Shown here piece after piece: positions 12,268 to 24,213 of a stretch of DNA of 64,000 nt. The notes beneath the pieces are model-generated. The model saw only the letters and a list, made by a program, of their open reading frames with translations. It searched no databases and was not told the DNA's origin. The first letter of the stretch is position 1. The number at the start of each line of letters is the position of its first letter. The stretch lies in NCBI GenBank assembly GCA_023512835.1, contig CM042092.1:62001-126000 (forward strand). Reading direction: 5' to 3'. Source of the stretch: Taxillus chinensis. Lineage: Eukaryota; Streptophyta; Magnoliopsida; Santalales; Loranthaceae. The translations under genes were made by a program, and so were the position numbers.

Positions 12268-15200
12268 ATGCAGTCTCTCCTATCCACTCCCTTCTCACCA
12301 GCCATTGTCAGATCCAACTACATTTCCGAGGTCTCGCCCAACCCTTTGGCCCTTCGCTTCTGCGGCCTCAGGCGCGAGGCTCTGGGGTTCAATCGCCCAA
12401 CGCGTTGCCTCTCCAATCGAGCTGTCCTATCCTCCCCCATCACCCGTCCCAACAGGGTCTCCGCCTCCGCCTCGTCGTCCCACAATGGCAAGACCCCCTC
12501 TGGATTCGATTACGATTTGGTCATCATTGGAGCTGGCGTTGGCGGCCACGGTGCCGCGCTTCACGCCGTCGAGAAGGCATCATCCATCCATACCCCTTTT
12601 TTTTGTTTATATTTTTCTTTGCTTCGGATACTCCAGTGGTTGATTCCTGCATTTGCTTGTCTAGTAAATTAATTGATTACTTCAATTGGTATCGACTGAC
12701 CCTAGGACGGCGCAGCTGGCCGTCGTGTTTCTGAATGAAGCAACAACCAAAATTGAGCTGCTTGTCCTGACTCACTTAATAATTGGTTTGCAAAACATGT
12801 GAAATAATCTCCCGACTTGTCAATTGCAGGGCCTGAAAACTGCCATCATTGAGGGAGATGTGGTTGGGGGAACATGCGTTAACAGAGGCTGTGTTCCTTC
12901 TAAAGCGCTTCTGGCCGTAAGTGGTCGGATGCGAGAGCTTCAGAATGAGCATCATATGAAATCTTTTGGTTTGCAGGTTAAAAGATTCACTCGATAGTTT
13001 TTTTGTTTTTTGGTTTACTTTTACTTTTTTATTTTTGTTTTATTTTTTTCCCCTTAGAAAAGAATCCCTGCAGATTAGATACTTACCTTAGAATGGATAT
13101 TAAAATTAAAGTCATTATTCTAAATGCATATTCTCCTGATTTGCTTTATGTTTCCTGCATGTTGTTTGCCAACACTTTTGAACTCGTAGCTTTGATTTAT
13201 TGTAACTTAGGTATCAGCAGCTGCTTATGACAGACAGGGGGTGGCTGATCATGCAAGTAATCTTGCTTCAAAAATTCGTAACAATTTGACCAACTCAATG
13301 AAGGCCATTGGCGTGGACATTTTGACTGGTGTTGGCACAATTTTGGTAAGTAAAGACAAATAATCGGGTTGATTTGGAAACTACATAGGCCCCAAAACAA
13401 TGCTACAGTAATTTAAGTTACATTAAACAATGGATTAGAACTAGTTGGTATTATTTATATCATTTCATCAAATTACATCCTAGTATTTATGGATTTGTTC
13501 AGGGCCCTCAGAAGGTGAAATATGGGAAAGTTGGTGTTGCCGACACCATAATTACCGCCAAAGATATAATCATCGCCACTGGTTCCATCCCTTTTGTACC
13601 TAAAGGCGTTGAAGTTGATGGTTGGAATTCTTTTCTTCTTATCCTTTGTTTGCATGGCATTACTTCTAAAGGAAATCTAAACAGTTGATCCATGTCTGTA
13701 TGTCATATATCTTCTTTACCTGGTGAAATTATTTACATTTGACTTATCTAGAAAATATATCAGAACTCCTATTGCCCAAAATGGCTATAAGGATAGAGCC
13801 CATTGAAGAATCTGAATGCAGGCAACTATTAAATGAGACATAAAATGACATGTGCCTAAATTTTCCAACAAAGGGGTTTGACCTGGCTTGAAAAGCTGAA
13901 GTATTCTTCTGTTTGAGAAGGAGAGATGACTAATTTATAATTATAAATACACATTTGATGTCAAATTTGATTGAATAATTTTAAATATATATGTATGGCA
14001 AAAATGATCAGAACTAAAGCCCATTAATTCATGCACTGAATGAAATTTGTTTGAACTACTTTAGTGAGTCGTTAGTTAGCTAAACAATTTATCGCCAACA
14101 CATTTTGAATGGATGAAACACATTGTAATCTGTTGTCTTAGGTTTTTATAGGCATGCTTGCAACCTTTGCTTTATTATGTTTGAAGGATTTTTAACCTTT
14201 GGCTCACTTGGCAGGGAAAACTGTAATTACTAGTGATCATGCGCTCAAACTGGAGTTTGTTCCAGATTGGATTGCTATTGTAGGAAGTGGCTACATTGGT
14301 CTGGAATTCAGTGATGTCTATACGGCACTTGGAAGTGAGGTGCCTTCCCCCACACAAGTTTTACTTTGCATACTTATCATTTTGTATTTGGTTGGCAGAT
14401 CTGAACCCTGTACTTACATGTTTGAGCATTGCTCAATTTCTGTATTGCCACTAAATAATTGTAAATCACTGTTCAGTATTGTTGGATTTCTGAATTTTCA
14501 TGCATAATTATTATTTTTAAGTAAGATAAATTTATTAGATGAAAATCGTACACAAGAAGTGCTTGAAATACAAAACTATAATACTAAGACAGGAACCAGC
14601 TCAAAAGGAACAATCATTCACAATATCCCAAGTGGAAGAAAAATGCAAACCGCCCGAAGCATACAACCAATCACCCAAACAACGTAAAAAAATACAAGAA
14701 AGCTCAACAGCTGGCTGCTCCCGATCATCAATCATGGTTATGCATTTCCATGCATAATCATTGCCAATCATGGTTGTTTATTGCTCTACTATGATTATTA
14801 CCCTCTTGTCCCTAGAGACAAATACACTTAACATGTGTTAGTTTTACAGAAATAAGGTTGGAGAAGCAAATTTTCTTTTCCTTGTCTTCTTCACTTGTGT
14901 GGGCTTTTACTTTTTCCTGGCATAAAGCAGTTACAAAAGAAAAAAAACCCTTTTCAGTGTATCTCACAATTAAAGCATCTCATCGATGATAAAGAGCTTA
15001 AATGAGCCACCAGTTCTATCCAGTTACCTGGTCCTCCATGGCTCTATTGGATAACAAGCAATTCTCCTCTTCTTGGTTGATTTTGGGTATTTTAATATTT
15101 TTTTAGAATCCGAGTGAGGTTTATCATTCATGTCATGCAGGTGACTTTTATTGAAGCTCTAGATCAATTAATGCCTGGGTTTGATCCTGAAATTGGGAAG

Positions 15201-18200
15201 TTGGCGCAAAGGATCCTAATAAATCCACGGAAAATTGATTATCATACTGGAGTGTTTGCAACTAAGGTATTTTTTAAAATTCTTCTTAAAATTATTATAT
15301 ATTTTCCAGTGTTCTTGGTGATGGGTTTCTTTAGGCTTTCTCACCTTTTACTCCATTTTATATTTTTTCAGATCACTCCAGCGAAGGATGGAAAGCCAGT
15401 GTCCATTGAACTTATTGATGCCAAAACAAAAGAACCAAAAGATACTTTGGAGGTATTTTAAATTTATGCTGGATTTTTATATTAATAAACAAGGACATTT
15501 GTCCTTGTTTGTTGTTTATATTTAAGCCAATACCATTCTTTATATGAAAGTAGGACCCCCTTGGATTTACATGGCAATGATGGCATGGTTTTATAAGTGA
15601 TAAAAAATAAATTGTACTGCCTCATGATGCAAGGATCTCAACTTATCACTTCATTTATGGTCCCCTGAAATGCTGGAACTGATTTTTTCCATCCTTAATT
15701 TACAAATTTGTTGAAAGCATATGCCTGAAATCTGGAAAATGTTGTCAGTGGGAAATTCCCAAATTTCGCCATGTGGCTTTTCTTTCTCTCTTTCAGTTGC
15801 AGAAAACTAGCTTCACCTCTCTCTCCTCTCTCTCCTCTTTGAGGTTTATAACTGAAACTTTGTATCTTCTGTAGGTAGATGCAGCATTAATTGCTACAGG
15901 AAGGGCTCCATTTACAAAAGGTCTTGGCCTGGAGAATGTATGTCTTATATGAAGCTTTTTATATTTTTTGTTGATGTTATATTGTTTCTTTACAAATGAA
16001 GAAATTGTATATAATGTGTTGATTTTTCTGCAGATCAATGTATTAACACAGCGTGGTTTTGTTCCTGTTGATGACCACATGCGAGTGATTGATGCAGATG
16101 GGAATATGGTTCGCTGAAAAATTTCTTATGAGCATCTTTCTTTTGTATGCAATTGCATGCTGTAATTGATATGGAATTGTTTTTATCCAGGTTCCTCATG
16201 TATATTGCATTGGTGATGCAAATGGTAAGATGATGCTGGCTCACGCAGCAAGTGCGCAAGGAATTTCAGGTTAGTTGCCATTCCCCCTAATTGTGTTTAC
16301 ATTACCCACTGCCACAACCTATTGAACTTCTGCATTGACGATTGGCAGTTGTTGAACAAGTCAGTGGAAAAGACCATGTGCTTAATCACTTGAGCATTCC
16401 AGCTGCTTGTTTCACTCATCCTGAAATCAGTTTTGTTGGGCTGACCGAGGTAAATTTTGTTCTTCCAAATAGGGGTTATTCTGTCATAGAATATTTTGCA
16501 TGGTCAAAGAATTATTAAGTTTGGCAAGAATAAGTTTGGCAAGAATTTGCCACCCAACCTATATGCTCCATATACTTTTAGTCTATTCCATCATTGCCAC
16601 ATGATATCCATTCTATAGGTTTTCTAGTCATCTAAATATTGGTTTTTGATGTAATCACCCTTGCCTTTGTAGACTATATTTAGGATGTTCTTGTGGAGTT
16701 TCTGAAAATCATGTTGTGAACTAGTAAAGGGAAGGAATCATCAATGCCGATTTCCACCAAATACATTAGAGGCGACTGCATGTACAAGTTATATCTCAAC
16801 TAGAAGATGTTTCCAAACTCCATTGTAACTAGGACCCAATTCTATCCCAAACATGTGGACCATAGCCCTTCCAGGAAAATAATAAATTCCTTTCTAGCGT
16901 AGAAGAGCTTTTGGATTTAAAAAGCCATTAGAATGATTTCTGATGCTGCATGAACTTGACGTGATTTGTGATTAGAAATCAGAAATAGTAACGTCACATC
17001 GTTTCCAGCTGTTCAGTATTTTGTCTGGTATTCTTGAAAAATTTATAGATGCATGCTTAGTGTAATTTTCAAAGAGCACTATCTTTTGATGAAAAAAATT
17101 TCTCTCGCTTCCTTGGGAAAAATATTCTAGGTTTTTTTTTTCTTGTAGATGGATTTTCAATTGTTTTTAAAAAAAATTGTTTGTCATGTTCCACCCATAT
17201 TGTTGATGGGTTTAGGAGCCATTTTAAGTGCATCCTTTTATAGGTTCCGACTGAACAAATTTCTTTTGCAGCCTCAAGCAAGGGAGAGAGCTGAAAAAGA
17301 TGGATTTGAAATACGTGTTGCCAAGACAAGTTTTAAGGCTAACACAAAAGCCCTAGCAGAGAATGAAGGAGAGGGGCTCGCAAAGGTTATTTCTTAACTT
17401 CTCTTTTAATGCTGTTTGATCGAGGGTGTACAGGTTATGGTATTTATGGTTTCTATTTTCAAACATTAAATGACAATTTGGTACCAAGGTTCTAAAAAGT
17501 TGCCTAGACGGGTAGAATCGGGCCTCCCCCCTCACTGCTTTGTGAAAAATGGGTTCTAACTTTTGCAGCTCTGGCGCCCACCTGGACTGCTTAAATAGCT
17601 ATTTATTTATTTATTTATTTAAATAGTCGTTATCAAATTAAGAAAAGGACATTGCGTTTGAAGGGTCTGAGGTGGAGGGTGATGGTGATTGTTTTGACGA
17701 GGGTCATTGAGATTTGAGATTTATGTTTTTTTGTTAAATTGAAATATTTGAGGTTTTTTCAACCGTATATCTGTTAGATATTGTTGAATTTATGTTATCT
17801 GTATTTTTTTGCACTATTTTTAAATAAAAAACTGCATAGAATTGCTGAGATGGCCTGCTGGGGATTAGATGCTTAATCCTTTTTACAACCTTGTTTGGTA
17901 TTTACAATCTTGGCCATGTCTGCTGTGAATAGAAAGTGCTTTTTTAAATATGTTATAATGCTCAACACTGAATAGGTTGCATGCAAGTAGAGATGGCCAT
18001 GTTGAAATGTGATGACCAGTCATTGATGTGGCCCGAGCAGTGATGCACTGTTAGGAAACATCATTTTTTTTGTTGGAATTTTCTAACCTTATGGATTTTT
18101 TGTTTTGTTTTGTTTTGTTTGTTTTTAATTTTTATATATATAAAAGTTAAATTATTATTATTATTATTATTATTATTATTTATATAAAATTTATGTAATA

Positions 18201-18832
18201 TTCTAGGGCCACATGAATGGCTCTCTGTTGCCCCTTGTTGCTCCTACGATTCAATTTTGCCTCTAATTGCTAGTATTTGGACTGTATGAACTTGTTCTTC
18301 CTTCATGTTGAAACCCAAACTAAATTCTGCCTGTAATATTCCTTTTCCTCTAGTTGATATATAGACCTGACAATGGAGAGATTCTTGGAGTTCATATTTT
18401 TGGGATGCATGCCGCAGATCTCATTCATGAAGCTTCCAATGCGATAGCACTAGGAACACGTATTCAGGTATTCCACTAGCAAAAACTGGCGCATGTATGC
18501 AATCATATTGTCACTTCATGTTTATGGTCATAAAGTCATATTTTACTTGCCTATATTTTGCATGTAGCTTCCTACTGAAGACACCTCTTTTATGCAGGAC
18601 ATAAAATTTGCTGTTCATGCACATCCGACGTTATCTGAAGTGCTTGATGAACTTTTTAAATCGGCCAAGGTATGTTTCTGATTGAGCAATAGAGACAGAG
18701 TGCGAGCATTAAACAGAATTTACAGAAGGCTAATTAGGAAACCAAAAAATGAGTTTCACTGTGTTCTCGATGTTTTGGGAGCAGGTTAGTGCTAATGTAC
18801 CAAGTCCAGTACGTGAAGCAGTTGCAGTTTAA
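12268..18832 (+). CDS. LPD1: Plastidial dihydrolipoyl dehydrogenase (E3 of plastid pyruvate dehydrogenase)
   Basis: This FAD enzyme re-oxidises dihydrolipoamide with NAD+ in the plastid pyruvate dehydrogenase complex that feeds fatty-acid synthesis. Exons: 12268-12576, 12830-12976, 13211-13345, 13503-13620, 14215-14339, 15141-15266, 15372-15452, 15875-15937, 16034-16108, 16191-16269, 16349-16449, 17272-17385, 18354-18467, 18598-18669, 18785-18832. The product is 568 aa, close to the Arabidopsis plastid enzyme (about 570). Residues 1 to about 75 are a Ser/Arg-rich transit peptide. FAD site GAGVGG is at 88-93, the redox disulfide is C119/C124 in [13 protein letters not shown], and the NAD site GSGYIG is at 260-265. 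The dimer-interface motif HAHPTLSE holds H538 and E543. Intron 1 appears to use a GC donor (AAG|GCATCA). All catalytic residues are intact. The plastid isoform is chosen over the mitochondrial one from overall sequence. Confidence 0.95.
14510..14760. repeat. Possible retroposon fragment in LPD1 intron 5
   Basis: A stretch beginning TAAGTAAGATAAATTTATTA contrasts in base composition with the surrounding intron and resembles the tail of a plant non-LTR element inserted in reverse. No open frame or target duplication could be confirmed, so this is a weak call. Confidence 0.25.
17486..17892. mobile_element. MITE-like element in LPD1 intron 12
   Basis: Terminal inverted repeats match at 13 of 14 positions: AAGGTTCTAAAAAG at 17486-17499 and, reverse-complemented from the other end, AAGGTTGTAAAAAG (17892-17879). 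The left end continues into GCCTAGACGGGT and GCGCCCACCTGG, a pattern seen in widespread small plant elements. It is 407 bp with no coding capacity. TTTGGTA flanks both sides but I cannot prove it is the target duplication. Confidence 0.6.
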
Positions 18833-20645
18833 GCTTTAGCAACAGTGTTTGTAAAATTCTGAAGAAATTTGCTTGTATTAGGGAGTTTCAAGAAGCTGTT
18901 CTACTCTGATCAAAAGTAAAAAGGGTGATGGCTGCGACCATACTAGAAGCAAAAACATCCCGCAGGAGACAGTGAGCCCCCTTGCAATATTTGAGGGCAT
19001 TCAGTTTGTCTTGCAGGGTCTCGGCCATATGCTCTCCTTCATTTTTCATTTTTAAGGTTGTTTCGTGCAATTTTGGAAACAATTCAGCATTGATGGGTGC
19101 AGTTCCTAAAAAACTTAATTATAGGATTTTGGAAAAAAAAAGACTTGTAGTTTTGCTACAATTTTTTTACGACCTTCAAAAATTCCATTGCTCTATGCAT
19201 GCATCGGACGGCTGTTTGTTTTAACCATATTCAAACCGTTCATAGACACGTTCATGTTGATAGGGACATTTTGATTTTCTGTTCTTAACATGTTGTTCAA
19301 GAGAATAGTTCACGCCGAATATACGGATCAATACACCGTCGAGCATTATGAATATGGGTCCATGTTAAACATTTCTACACAGGCGATAAGGATCTACCAG
19401 TTATCTGCCCTTTAGCTTTTCTTAGTAAAGTCCGAATTGCTTGTTTCCAATTGATCTTTTCATCTTTTCTAACTCTATTATTCACGATTTGGTGAGAATC
19501 AATCAGAGCATTTACCATGAAACTGTTTTTTTTAAAAATAAATTTTATTATTTATTATTTCTTATTTTTATTAGTAAAAAATAACTATTATATTTCTAAA
19601 ACGAAAATAAACATAAACAACTATTATATTAGTTTTATTTTTATCTGTTTACGTGCATGAAAATAGCCTCCTCAATTGTGCATTTAGTTTATTTTTTATC
19701 ACCTACATCTTCGAGCATTTAAGATCAAAATAACCAAATTACCGTTACCCAATATGAAGCAGCCATCTAATCTGCCTGTTGTAAATAGACAGATTCGTTT
19801 TAGGTGATTGATATTTCAAAAAGTAATTGACACTACACCATTCGGGTAGAAAGAAAATCAATGGGAACGCAATCTTTGATGTTATTTTAATTTAAATTGC
19901 TACCGCCTAAACTAAAAATAAAAATATTTTCAAAAGCATGATTGCATTATTTATTATCTTTTCTCTGGCCTTCTTAAAATTTTTGTGAGACCCAAACTTT
20001 AGTAGCCATAAAACCAAAAACTACCCCCTAACCATAAGGTTTTACAATACAACCAAGCTATCCGAAAAATGTGCCTTCCCAACAACTACACAGCTTCTAC
20101 TCTCTAATTTTTCTTTTCCACGTTGGTACTCTCACCGAATTGAAACTCCTTATTTTGGGACTGATACCTAAATTCTAGTAGTTTATTACTACCTACCAGT
20201 ATCTGGATATTTTTATACAAAATATAAATATGCCAAAAGTTTCATAGCAATTGTAAGTCATTTGCACCAAAAACAAAGCAAACGGTAAAACTTAAGTTCA
20301 GGCTATTAATGCAAGTGTATTGGCAGGAAAGAGCCAATTCAATGAATAAGAGCATAGAACAAGATTGAACATCATTCAAAATTCAAATATCGGCACGCCA
20401 TTAGAGAAGCAAAGTAAGATTAACGTTCCAATAGAAGCAACTAGTCAATGCAATATCCAAAAACCAAAATGCGCTCATAAAACACCCAGAAATCACAAAA
20501 AAAATGTAAGTATTGAACGACCATCAAGGTTTATTACAAACTCATTGCAGAAAAGTACGAGAATCGAGTAGGGAAAAACAGTAAATGCGCTAAAAACAAA
20601 ACAGAGATCCTACATAGGAAACCCTAGCGGTGCCACATCGAGCAC
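18833..20645. other. Convergent intergenic region between LPD1 and RPL29
   Basis: The LPD1 3' untranslated region occupies the first few hundred bases. The rest is AT-rich, and I see no gene, conserved domain or paired element ends. Confidence 0.5.
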
Positions 20646-20959
20646 CTACTCTTCCTCGGTAGCTGATTCAGCCCCGCTCGGCTTGTTGTGCTTCCTCGCG
20701 TACCTCTGATTCCTCAGGAACTTCGGATCCATCTATATGTAAAACGAAATCACAAAAATTAATTACCAATAGAAATCAACGAACAAAGAATGACGTATTA
20801 TATAAATCTTGGTTTTCAATGACGCAAAAACCCAAAAAGAAAAAGAAAAAAAGATACCCCTTTGGTGGAGGTGTGGCGGTGCTTCTTAGGCTTCTTGATG
20901 CCGTTTTTGTGATTCTTGTAGGACTGGTTGTGGGCGGTGTGATTCTTGGACTTGGCCAT
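20646..20959 (-). CDS. RPL29: 60S ribosomal protein eL29
   Basis: A small, highly basic protein of the large cytosolic ribosomal subunit. Exon 1 (20858-20959, 34 codons) begins [20 protein letters not shown] and exon 2 (20646-20732) reads [20 protein letters not shown] and ends ATEEE before TAG. The joined product is 62 aa, the normal length for plant eL29 (about 61). The intron is GT-AG in phase 0 and the second exon happens to start with ATG. A second intron probably lies in the 5' leader: CCAG|GTTTGT at 21070/21069 and ATTAG|AG just before the start codon, spanning 20962-21069 with an internal TA repeat. Because both exons are short, simple ORF length would miss this gene. Confidence 0.96.
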
Positions 20960-21099
20960 CTCTAATCATCCAGAATCAAAGAAAAAGATCAGCAACAAAC
21001 AGGAGAAGGCAGAGGCAACATACATGCATAGACGCCATATATATATATATATATATAAATCGAACAAACCTGGTACACTTCTTTCTCCGATGGGTTCGC

Positions 21100-21400
21100 T
21101 GCTTGCACCTCGCCTGGAGATGAGAGATGAAGGAGATGTTGGGAGCGTCTTCTTTATATGTAAACCCTAATTGTCGTTTCTAGATACTCGGCCACGATGC
21201 CGAAAATGCCCCTGCGCCGTCCTCGTTCGTGGCATTTTGTTTTTCTCCGGGCTTGGGCGTGCATGTTTATTTATTTATTTATTTATTTTTTGCCTATGCA
21301 GTGCATTTAAGCTTGGCCCAAGCCGAGTATTCTGCAAAAGAAGCCCAAACTAGTTCCTACCCCTATATACGAATTTAAAGATTTGGCCCAAGCCGAGCAT
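21100..21400 (-). promoter_or_regulatory. RPL29 promoter: telo-box plus site II elements
   Basis: A telo-box AAACCCTAA lies at 21162-21170. Next to it on the minus strand is a TATA-like CATATAAAGA (about 21151-21160). Further upstream are three site II-type elements (TGGGCY on the minus strand) at 21315-21320, 21342-21347 and 21385-21390. The combination of telo-box and site II motifs is established for plant ribosomal-protein and other growth-linked promoters, so coordinated expression in dividing cells is a reasonable inference. Confidence 0.7.
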
Positions 21401-21999
21401 TCGTTGATTTGATTTTGGATTATCTTTTTTTTTTCTCATCTTAATAAAAAAAATTATAATATACCAAAAATATCTTTAAAACTATTTTATAAAGTAAAGT
21501 AAAATGATATTATAAATGATTTATTTTATTTGACTAACTATTAATAAAATATAATAGATTTTAAAACAGTTTCAATTATGCTTTGGATTAATTTTTAGGA
21601 CTTGTTGGATATTCATAAACTCAAACTTATATTAAATATTCAAATTCAAGTTTTAGGCATGAACTTATTAAGTTAAGTTTGGGAAAAATATAAGTTTTTT
21701 TTTTAAGTTAGAGAGCTAACTTTTTTGTTAAAAAAAAACCAAAAACATAATCCTAAAAAAGTAATAGATAATTTTAAATTACTATTATAATGAATGTTTA
21801 GGAAAATGATTTATCCATAAATTATATAAAAACAATTACATTAAATTTAATATAACAATAATCATCAATCCTATTAGAGTATCTCCAACGGACTCTCTAT
21901 TATTTACAAATAGAGAGCAAAATTTTAAATTCATACTTCAATGGGCTCTTTATATTTAAAAAATGTTACAGTAACTATGTTGGACCACATTCTATCTGA
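21401..21999. other. AT-rich intergenic DNA
   Basis: No gene seen. Near 21878 the wording GTATCTCCAACGGACTCTC is typical of small plant MITEs, but no second end was identified before the CACTA element starts at 22000. Confidence 0.45.
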
Positions 22000-22264
22000 C
22001 ACAACAACAAAAATAAGATTTGACGACACTTTTTTTAGGCTTTTAACGACACTTTTCATAAGTGTCATGAAAAATATGTTAAAACGACACTTTTTATAAA
22101 ACGTCGTTAAATAAGATAACGTTGACGACACTTACGAATAAGTGTCGTCAATTAATATTATCAACGACACTAATCGTAAATGTCGTGAACTATATAAATT
22201 ATTTGCGCGCGCCACTTCCATCCCCCCTTTTTTTCGGCCCCGCTCAGTTTATGAAGTGAAGCCC

Positions 22265-22666
22265 CTTATCGTTGGGATTGTTAGTTGGGTGTGTCGGGAT
22301 ATGTGACAAGTAAATTTGTAGGTCCATTTCTTATCATTACTGTCGTGGTACCGGTTGCCTATCGATTGGAGTTACCATCCGTGCTAGCTCGTGTTCATGA
22401 TGTTTTCTATGTCTCCCTGTTGCGCAAATATTACCCGGATCCTTCCCATGTGCTTGTTTGGCGTGAGATAGAGTTAGCACATGATGGTTCCATTGTAGAG
22501 GCACCAGTTCAAATTTTAGACCGTCGGGAGCAAGTCTTGCGGGGCAAGATGATTCCGTTAGTCCGAGTTTTATGGCATCACTGCATTATGGAGGAGCAGA
22601 CCTGGGAGCGGGGAGAGCCAGATGCGTGCTCTTCACCTCGAGCTGTTCGAGGACAAACAGTCCTAA
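22265..22666 (+). pseudogene. Ty3/gypsy integrase C-terminal fragment
   Basis: The translation shows the C-terminal integrase tail common in plant gypsy elements: FVGPFLIITVVVPVAYRLEL, LARVHDVFYVSLLRKYYPDP, APVQILDRREQVLRGK and [20 protein letters not shown]. Upstream gag, protease, reverse transcriptase and integrase core are absent, so the fragment is 5'-truncated. A one-base frame change near 22612 moves the true C-terminus (SQMRALHLELFEDKQS) into another frame, which ends at TAA 22664-22666. It is followed by a purine tract and the LTR at 22925. Confidence 0.88.
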
Positions 22667-22924
22667 GGTGGGGAGGATGTCAAGATCTTTACCGTGCGTT
22701 GAGGTATTTAGCCTCCTGATTATTTTTGCGTTTTTATTTAGTGCTTGTTGGTATTCTTGGTTGCGTATGATTGGATAAGTTGTTGGTTATTTTGTTTGTG
22801 GGTGTTGTTTTGTTTATTATGCCAGTGGTAGCAAGGTTATGCATAATTATTCGAGCTTGAGAAGTGTTCTTGTTAAGGATGACTTGTCTTTTCGGGAACG
22901 AAAAGTCCTAAGGTGGGGAGGATG

Positions 22925-24144
22925 TAAGGACCCGTACCTGTGTGAGGTTGAAAGTTAGGACCATATAGAGTTTGGAATACCTATCCGCCAGCATGGCCTT
23001 AGCGTTAACATTTTGGGTTATTATTATTATTAATATGGTGATTTTTAATTATTTTAATATGTTGTTATTAAAGTGGTAATATTATTAATATATATATTTG
23101 AGTATTTGAGTGATTATTATTATAATAATCAATATTATGATTATTATTATTGATGCAATTATTGGATTTATTATTATTATGGAATTATTAAGAATATAAG
23201 TATTTTAATAATTAAACTTTGTTAATACTGTACTGTTATTATTATTAGTATAATTGTACAGTATTAATAATAATAATAGTAATAATAATAATAATGGGTT
23301 ATCATTATTATTATTAGCCTCTTAATTAATCATATTATGATTATTATTATTATGTTATTGTGATATTGATTATTAGTATTATTTATTATTAGTATTAGAT
23401 TCTATAATATATTTATGTTAGTATAAAAGGTGGAACCTAGGGCACAAACCTACGTTCCTTACGTTGTACACAGAGTTTGGTAGGGAAGAGCAGTTAGTTG
23501 AATCCATCGTTGCGTTCAATCAATTCTTCGATACTAAATCCAGGTAGGTGATTTTTGAATTCCACTATTGTATAAATACAAGTTTGTTTTTAAGAGTTCG
23601 TATTTAATCTGTTCAGGTTTATATAAGTATATGTGTATTCGTATGTATAGATTCTTTAATGTTCTTATGTGTTCTGGGCTTGGAGAGGAAAGACCACGCC
23701 GTCGCCGTCCGTGGATCGATCGCACGCCCGCATGCTGGTATGAGGAGGATGGAGCAGCGGCGGCCGTGGCTGAGTCTGCTGCGACGTCTTGTCTTGGGGC
23801 AAGACAAGGGGGGGGGGGGGGGGGAGGGGAGAACGGTTCAGGCGTTGCGCGCCGGAGGGAGGTAGAGGGGGGACGGTGGTGTGGTTGCTACGTGCCGGAG
23901 AGGTATGAGGCGCGGTCGTTGCGTGCAAGAGAGAGAGAGAGAGAGAGAGAGAGGCACGGTCGGCGGCGTCAGCTTCTCCAAGGCCACCGTGTGCCTGGCG
24001 CCGGCGTGTGGGAAGGAGGGGGAAGGGCGCGGCACGCCCTCCCGTTTCTGCGAGCCAACACCAACCCTAATGGGTTGGTGTGTGTGTTGGGCCGGTCCAA
24101 TATGGGCCGGTAGCTCCTTGATTTTTTTTTTAAACAAAAAGATG

Positions 24145-24213
<69 letters not shown>

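Noticed and set aside
12027..12734. 235-codon open frame across the AC/CT microsatellite
   Set aside because: Its length comes from dinucleotide repeats; the real LPD1 exon 1 uses another frame with a clear FAD motif.
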